Positions 60,725-64,000 of a stretch of DNA of 64,000 bases are shown piece by piece. The translations under genes and the position numbers were made by a program. Under the pieces are notes generated by a model that saw only the letters and a program-made list of their open reading frames with translations, was not told where the DNA came from and ran no database searches. Source of the stretch: Streptomyces tanashiensis (GTDB taxonomy: Bacteria; Actinomycetota; Actinomycetes; Streptomycetales; Streptomycetaceae); the NCBI RefSeq assembly GCF_014648895.1, contig NZ_BMRZ01000002.1:434001-498000 (forward strand), given 5' to 3'. How positions within the stretch are numbered: the first letter of the stretch is position 1; every line of letters starts with the position of its first letter.

Positions 60725-60856
60725 CGATGGCCCGGTATCACAAGGCCTCTGCGTGTTCACACACTAATTACCGCGCGGCTGTATACCTTTAAGCTCCTCT
60801 CCCCCATCATGTCTCCGACGTGCCGTTGGGGCACACCGTGACAGGAGAGGCGGGGC

Positions 60857-62881
60857 ATGATTCCCATCAGCCGCAGGGGATTCGTCGGGATCGGCGCGGG
60901 GCTCATGGCGGGGGCCGCGCTGCCGCCGGTCCAGGCGTCGGCCGCCGCGCGCACCGCGACCGGCACGCTCACGGACGTGAAGCACGTGGTGATCCTCATG
61001 CAGGAGAACCGCAGCTTCGACCACTACTTCGGCACGCTGCGCGGCGTACGGGGCTTCGCCGACCGCGCGGCCGGCAACATCCCCGGCGGCTGGGGCATGT
61101 TCAACCAGCCCAACTGGGGCGGCCGCCAGTACCCCTGGAAGCTCAGCGACACCCCGCCCGCCGGCGGCGTCGACGGCGAGACCCTCGCGCAGTGCAACGG
61201 CGACCTCCCGCACAGCTGGACCTCGCAGCACGCCGCCTGGAACAAGGGACGCCTCGACAACTGGGTGACGGGCGTGGGCAACACCCGGTCGCTCGGGCAC
61301 CTCGACCGCGGCGACATCCCCTTCCACCACGCGCTCGCCGACCACTACACGATCTGCGACGCGTACTTCTGCTCCACGCTGAGCGCCACGGGCCCCAACC
61401 GCACCTTCCTGTGGAGCGGGAAGATCGACGGCTCCAGCAAGGACGGCGGCGACGAGTCGGGCCTGACCTGGGAGACGTACGCCGAGGCGCTCCAGCGCGC
61501 CGGGGTGAGCTGGAAGGTCTACCAGAACGCCCAGGACAACTACGGCGACAACGGCCTCGCGTACTTCAAGAAGTTCACCGACGCACGGCCCGGGGACCCG
61601 CTGTACGACCGGGGCATGGGCTCGGTCCCCAAGGTGACCGGCTCGACGCCGGACGACATCGCCGCGGCGATCCGGGCCGACGTCGTCGGCGGGACCCTGC
61701 CCCAGGTGTCGTGGGTGGTCGCCAACGAGGCCTTCTCCGAGCACCCGTACGCCCCTCCGGGCGACGGCGCCCACTTCGTCGATCTCGTCTACCGCGCGCT
61801 GGCCGCCGACGCCGCGGTGTTCGACTCCACGGTGCTGTTCCTCAACTACGACGAGAACGACGGCTTCTTCGACCACGTGCCGCCGCCGGTCGCCCCTCCG
61901 GGCACCGCCGGGGAGTACCTCGACGGCGTGCCGATCGGCCTGGGTTTCCGCGTCCCCATGATTGTCATGTCCCCGTGGACCCGGGGCGGCTGGGTGAGCT
62001 CCGAGGTCTTCGACCACACCTCGGTGCTGCGCTTCATGGAGACCTGGACGGCGGCCCTCGGCACCCCGGCCACCTGCCCCAACATCAGCGCCTGGCGACG
62101 CAAGGTCACGGGCGACCTGACCGGGGTCTTCGACTTCGCCCACCCGGTGTACGGAGTGCCCGCCGGCCTCCCCTCCACGGCGAAGGTGATCGGCCAGGCC
62201 ACCTGCGGCCCGCTGCCCAACCCGGCCCCCCAGAACAACGCGCTGCCCGCGCAGGAGGCCGGCACCCGCCCTGCGCGCGCCCTGCCGTACCAGGTGAACG
62301 GCAACCTCGACCGGTTCGAGTTCGGCGCCGCGGGCAAGATCCTGGCCTGGTTCTCGATGACGAACCAGGGCGCGGAGGCCAAGCGGCCGGCGCACTTCTC
62401 GATCCACCCGCACCAGTACCGGGACACGGCCGCCTGGCAGTACACCGTCGATCCCGGCGGCACGGCCTCCGACTACTTCAACATCGGCCTGGGGTCGGGG
62501 TCGGGGAAGTACGACATCTCGATGATGGGCCCCAACCGCTTCCTGCGCCGCTTCATCGGGGACGCCTCCAAGGCCGGCAAGGCCGTCGAGGTGACCGCCC
62601 GGTTCGCGCCCGAGACGGGGACGGGCAAGACGGCCCTGTGGTTCAGGATGACCAACACCTCGGCCGGCCCGGTCACCTTCACGATCCGCTCGAACGCCTA
62701 CCGCTCGGACGGTCCGTGGACGTACACGGTGCCGGCGAACTCCAGTCGCGAGGACTTCTTCAACGCGGTGGCGTACAACGGCGGCTGGTACGACTTCACC
62801 ATCCTCGCCGACATCGACGGGACCTGGTCGCGCCGGTACACCGGCCACATCGAGACCGGAGCCGCGAGCGTCAGCGGCTGA
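60857..62881 (+). CDS. Tat-secreted phosphocholine-specific phospholipase C
   Basis: A 674-residue non-hemolytic phospholipase C. MIPISRRGFVGIGAGLMAGA is a twin-arginine signal peptide. The alkaline-phosphatase-like core carries VVILMQENRSFDHYFGTLRG, with the ENRSFDHYFG hallmark, and LNYDENDGFFDHVPPP, with the metal-binding DENDGFFDH. Two C-terminal beta domains (about 480-670, each ending in a YTV/YTG-type strand) complete the length. It releases phosphocholine-type headgroups from phospholipids, often for phosphate supply. ATG 60857 follows GGAGAGGCGGGG. Confidence 0.93.
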   Translation: MIPISRRGFVGIGAGLMAGAALPPVQASAAARTATGTLTDVKHVVILMQENRSFDHYFGTLRGVRGFADRAAGNIPGGWGMFNQPNWGGRQYPWKLSDTPPAGGVDGETLAQCNGDLPHSWTSQHAAWNKGRLDNWVTGVGNTRSLGHLDRGDIPFHHALADHYTICDAYFCSTLSATGPNRTFLWSGKIDGSSKDGGDESGLTWETYAEALQRAGVSWKVYQNAQDNYGDNGLAYFKKFTDARPGDPLYDRGMGSVPKVTGSTPDDIAAAIRADVVGGTLPQVSWVVANEAFSEHPYAPPGDGAHFVDLVYRALAADAAVFDSTVLFLNYDENDGFFDHVPPPVAPPGTAGEYLDGVPIGLGFRVPMIVMSPWTRGGWVSSEVFDHTSVLRFMETWTAALGTPATCPNISAWRRKVTGDLTGVFDFAHPVYGVPAGLPSTAKVIGQATCGPLPNPAPQNNALPAQEAGTRPARALPYQVNGNLDRFEFGAAGKILAWFSMTNQGAEAKRPAHFSIHPHQYRDTAAWQYTVDPGGTASDYFNIGLGSGSGKYDISMMGPNRFLRRFIGDASKAGKAVEVTARFAPETGTGKTALWFRMTNTSAGPVTFTIRSNAYRSDGPWTYTVPANSSREDFFNAVAYNGGWYDFTILADIDGTWSRRYTGHIETGAASVSG

Positions 62882-62939
62882 CCGTTCCCCGAGCGCCGGG
62901 CGGCGACCCTCCGGTCGCCGCCCGGATCGGCTCACGGCG

Positions 62940-63566
62940 TCAGCGGCCGGCGTGCGCGGCACGGCGGACCGTGGCGTCGAGGAGGGCCACCGCGTCGGCG
63001 GCCGTACGCCCGGGGGCCCGGTTCCACGGCCCGATCAGCCCCTGCCACCCCCGTGACCGGAGCTCGGTCATGATCCAGGCGGCCGCCTCGTTCATGGTGT
63101 CCGCGCCGCCGTAACCGAGCCGGTGGGTGGCGAGGAGGGCCCCGCAGACGCACCGGGCGCCCCGCGCGTCACGCAGCTTGTACGGGGCGTTCTGCCAGCC
63201 CCACTCGGTGAGCACCAGGCGCGCGTAGCCGAGATGGACCGAGGGGCGCAGCTCGGCCTGGCCGATGCGGCGCCAGGAGTGCAGCCGGTCGGGCAGGACG
63301 GCTCCGAGCCGTCCCGGGATCCCGCGCTCGGCGGGGAGCTCCGGCGGCAGGGCGGCGAGCGCGTCGGCCACGAGCCGGTCCACCGGCACGCTGAGCAGCG
63401 CCCGCCAGCCCTCCTCCGCCGGTGCGGGCCGCCCGGGGGCGGGCGGCACCGGCACTTCCGGGGCGGTCCAGTCCGTGACGATCCGCTGCCAGGTGGCGCT
63501 CTCGAAGAGGGCGGCCGCCTCGCGGTCGAGGGAGTCGGGGCTGAGCAGGGCGGCGGAAGGCGGCAT
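62940..63566 (-). CDS. DUF6197-type hypothetical protein
   Basis: A 208-residue protein. The C-terminal 100 residues resemble DUF6197 proteins: LVLTEWGWQNAPYKLRDARG, ARCVCGALLATHRLGYGG, AAAWIMTELRSRGWQ and LIGPWNRAPGRTAADAVALL. The N-terminal half has an Ala/Pro-rich linker. DUF6197 is common in actinomycetes with no known role. AGGAGAG supports ATG 63566. Confidence 0.72.
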   Translation of the reverse strand: MPPSAALLSPDSLDREAAALFESATWQRIVTDWTAPEVPVPPAPGRPAPAEEGWRALLSVPVDRLVADALAALPPELPAERGIPGRLGAVLPDRLHSWRRIGQAELRPSVHLGYARLVLTEWGWQNAPYKLRDARGARCVCGALLATHRLGYGGADTMNEAAAWIMTELRSRGWQGLIGPWNRAPGRTAADAVALLDATVRRAAHAGR

Positions 63567-64000
63567 GGGGTCTCTCCTGGGTCGACTCCCTCCATCTTTC
63601 AAGAAGAATGTCTGTTTTGCGACTTTTGACCTCGCTCGGAGCGTCACACCCTCCAGGGCGCCATGGCGGGGATTTCCGCCCCAATTACCTTCTTCGGAAT
63701 TACAGCCCATATTCGGACATTGCACTCCGGGTGACGCGACTCACTCGTCCGCCCCGGCCACCCGGCCACACGCTCCCCCACCCCGTACCGGGCAAGGAAG
63801 TTCAACGCCCCGCGCACTGCATCGATCTTGAATTCCCTGAATTCCGTGATCCATTTCCGGATACCCGCGACCCACTCCCCTTGTTATCCGTCGCATTACT
63901 GGCCTACGGTCACCTCCATTCGAGCGGAACGCCCAATCCTGCCGCCGCTCGGTAAACCTCCCTTTTCACCCGACGGCAGGAGCGGGGGACCCACGAATAC
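63567..64000. other. Intergenic region to window end, more AT-rich than neighbours
   Basis: No gene is supported in these 434 bases. GC content drops visibly (for example around 63600-63720 and 63825-63950), as in promoter regions. AGGAGCGGGGG at about 63979-63989 looks like a ribosome binding site, so a plus-strand gene may start just beyond the window. GAATTCC occurs twice close together near 63831-63845 without a clear role. Confidence 0.4.

Noticed and set aside
60745..60800. Possible PHO box (GTTCACAC) upstream of phospholipase C
   Set aside because: Only one half-site resembles the GTTCACC-type unit; a direct 11-base repeat is not convincing.
58800..62962. Two very long open frames antisense to or out of frame with the aga-like operon and phospholipase C genes
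   Set aside because: No domains and biased composition; the opposite frames have complete conserved enzymes.
63608..63955. 115-codon plus-strand frame near the window end
   Set aside because: Pro/Arg/His-rich translation in a promoter-like, lower-GC region without a ribosome binding site at its start.

Overview
The window is chromosomal DNA from a high-GC actinomycete, almost certainly a Streptomyces or close relative. GC is very high and codon third positions are nearly all G or C. GTG and occasionally TTG starts are common. The gene content is typical of the group: an ECF41-type sigma factor, mycothiol- and F420-dependent enzymes, a PAS-SpoIIE phosphatase, Tat-exported hydrolases, a P450 with a small ferredoxin, and many small regulators next to the gene they probably control. 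I see no rRNA, tRNA, insertion sequence, integrase, phage module or CRISPR array. Most genes are accessory (regulators, GNATs, VOC and SRPBCC proteins, transporters, secreted hydrolases), with a few housekeeping-like genes such as GAPDH, NAD-dependent DNA ligase and IMP dehydrogenase.

Layout. 0-6 kb: end of an unknown gene, a solute-binding-domain protein, a frameshifted Cys-rich protein, a VOC protein, and a protozoan (Tritrichomonas)-type IMP dehydrogenase followed by a strong terminator and a 42-bp tandem repeat. 6-16 kb: an Rrf2/NmrA divergent pair with two operators, GNAT, a membrane protein, a Vat-like acetyltransferase with a leader hairpin, an ArsR/quinone oxidoreductase divergent pair, an MFS transporter, and a VanZ / response regulator / histidine kinase set. 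16-25 kb: phosphatases, VOC, SRPBCC, Lrp with LysE, a thioesterase overlapping a metallo-beta-lactamase-fold gene, and a secreted beta-propeller divergent from a DUF5937 regulator with a clear palindrome between them. 25-34 kb: ECF41 sigma factor with its membrane partner, membrane glutaredoxin, maleylpyruvate-isomerase-like protein, a truncated GlcG gene, an orphan histidine kinase, P450 plus ferredoxin, and a Tat-exported phosphoesterase.

34-41 kb: a decayed stretch (one frameshifted gene and an alpha/beta hydrolase pseudogene with TGG changed to TGA), a DJ-1-like protein, and then a compact co-directional block: TetR regulator, NTF2-like protein, CrtI/RetSat-like flavoprotein, [2Fe-2S] flavoreductase and DUF2071. 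A palindrome overlaps the tetR stop codon. This block is the best candidate for an undescribed small redox system. 41-64 kb: LigA paralogue, DUF4291, GAPDH, GlxA-type regulator, secreted esterase, serine hydrolase, a frameshifted F420 oxidoreductase joined to a deaminase, Lrp with a dehydratase, a TPR membrane protein, subtilisin-like protease, DDN-type F420 enzyme, EamA/LysR pair, an AgaR-like amino-sugar operon (DeoR, SIS isomerase, class II aldolase), a Tat phospholipase C, and DUF6197.

Three otherwise good genes (near 1.83, 34.07 and 50.46 kb) are each broken by a single-base change in or beside a short G/C run. Assembly error and real decay cannot be told apart from sequence alone.
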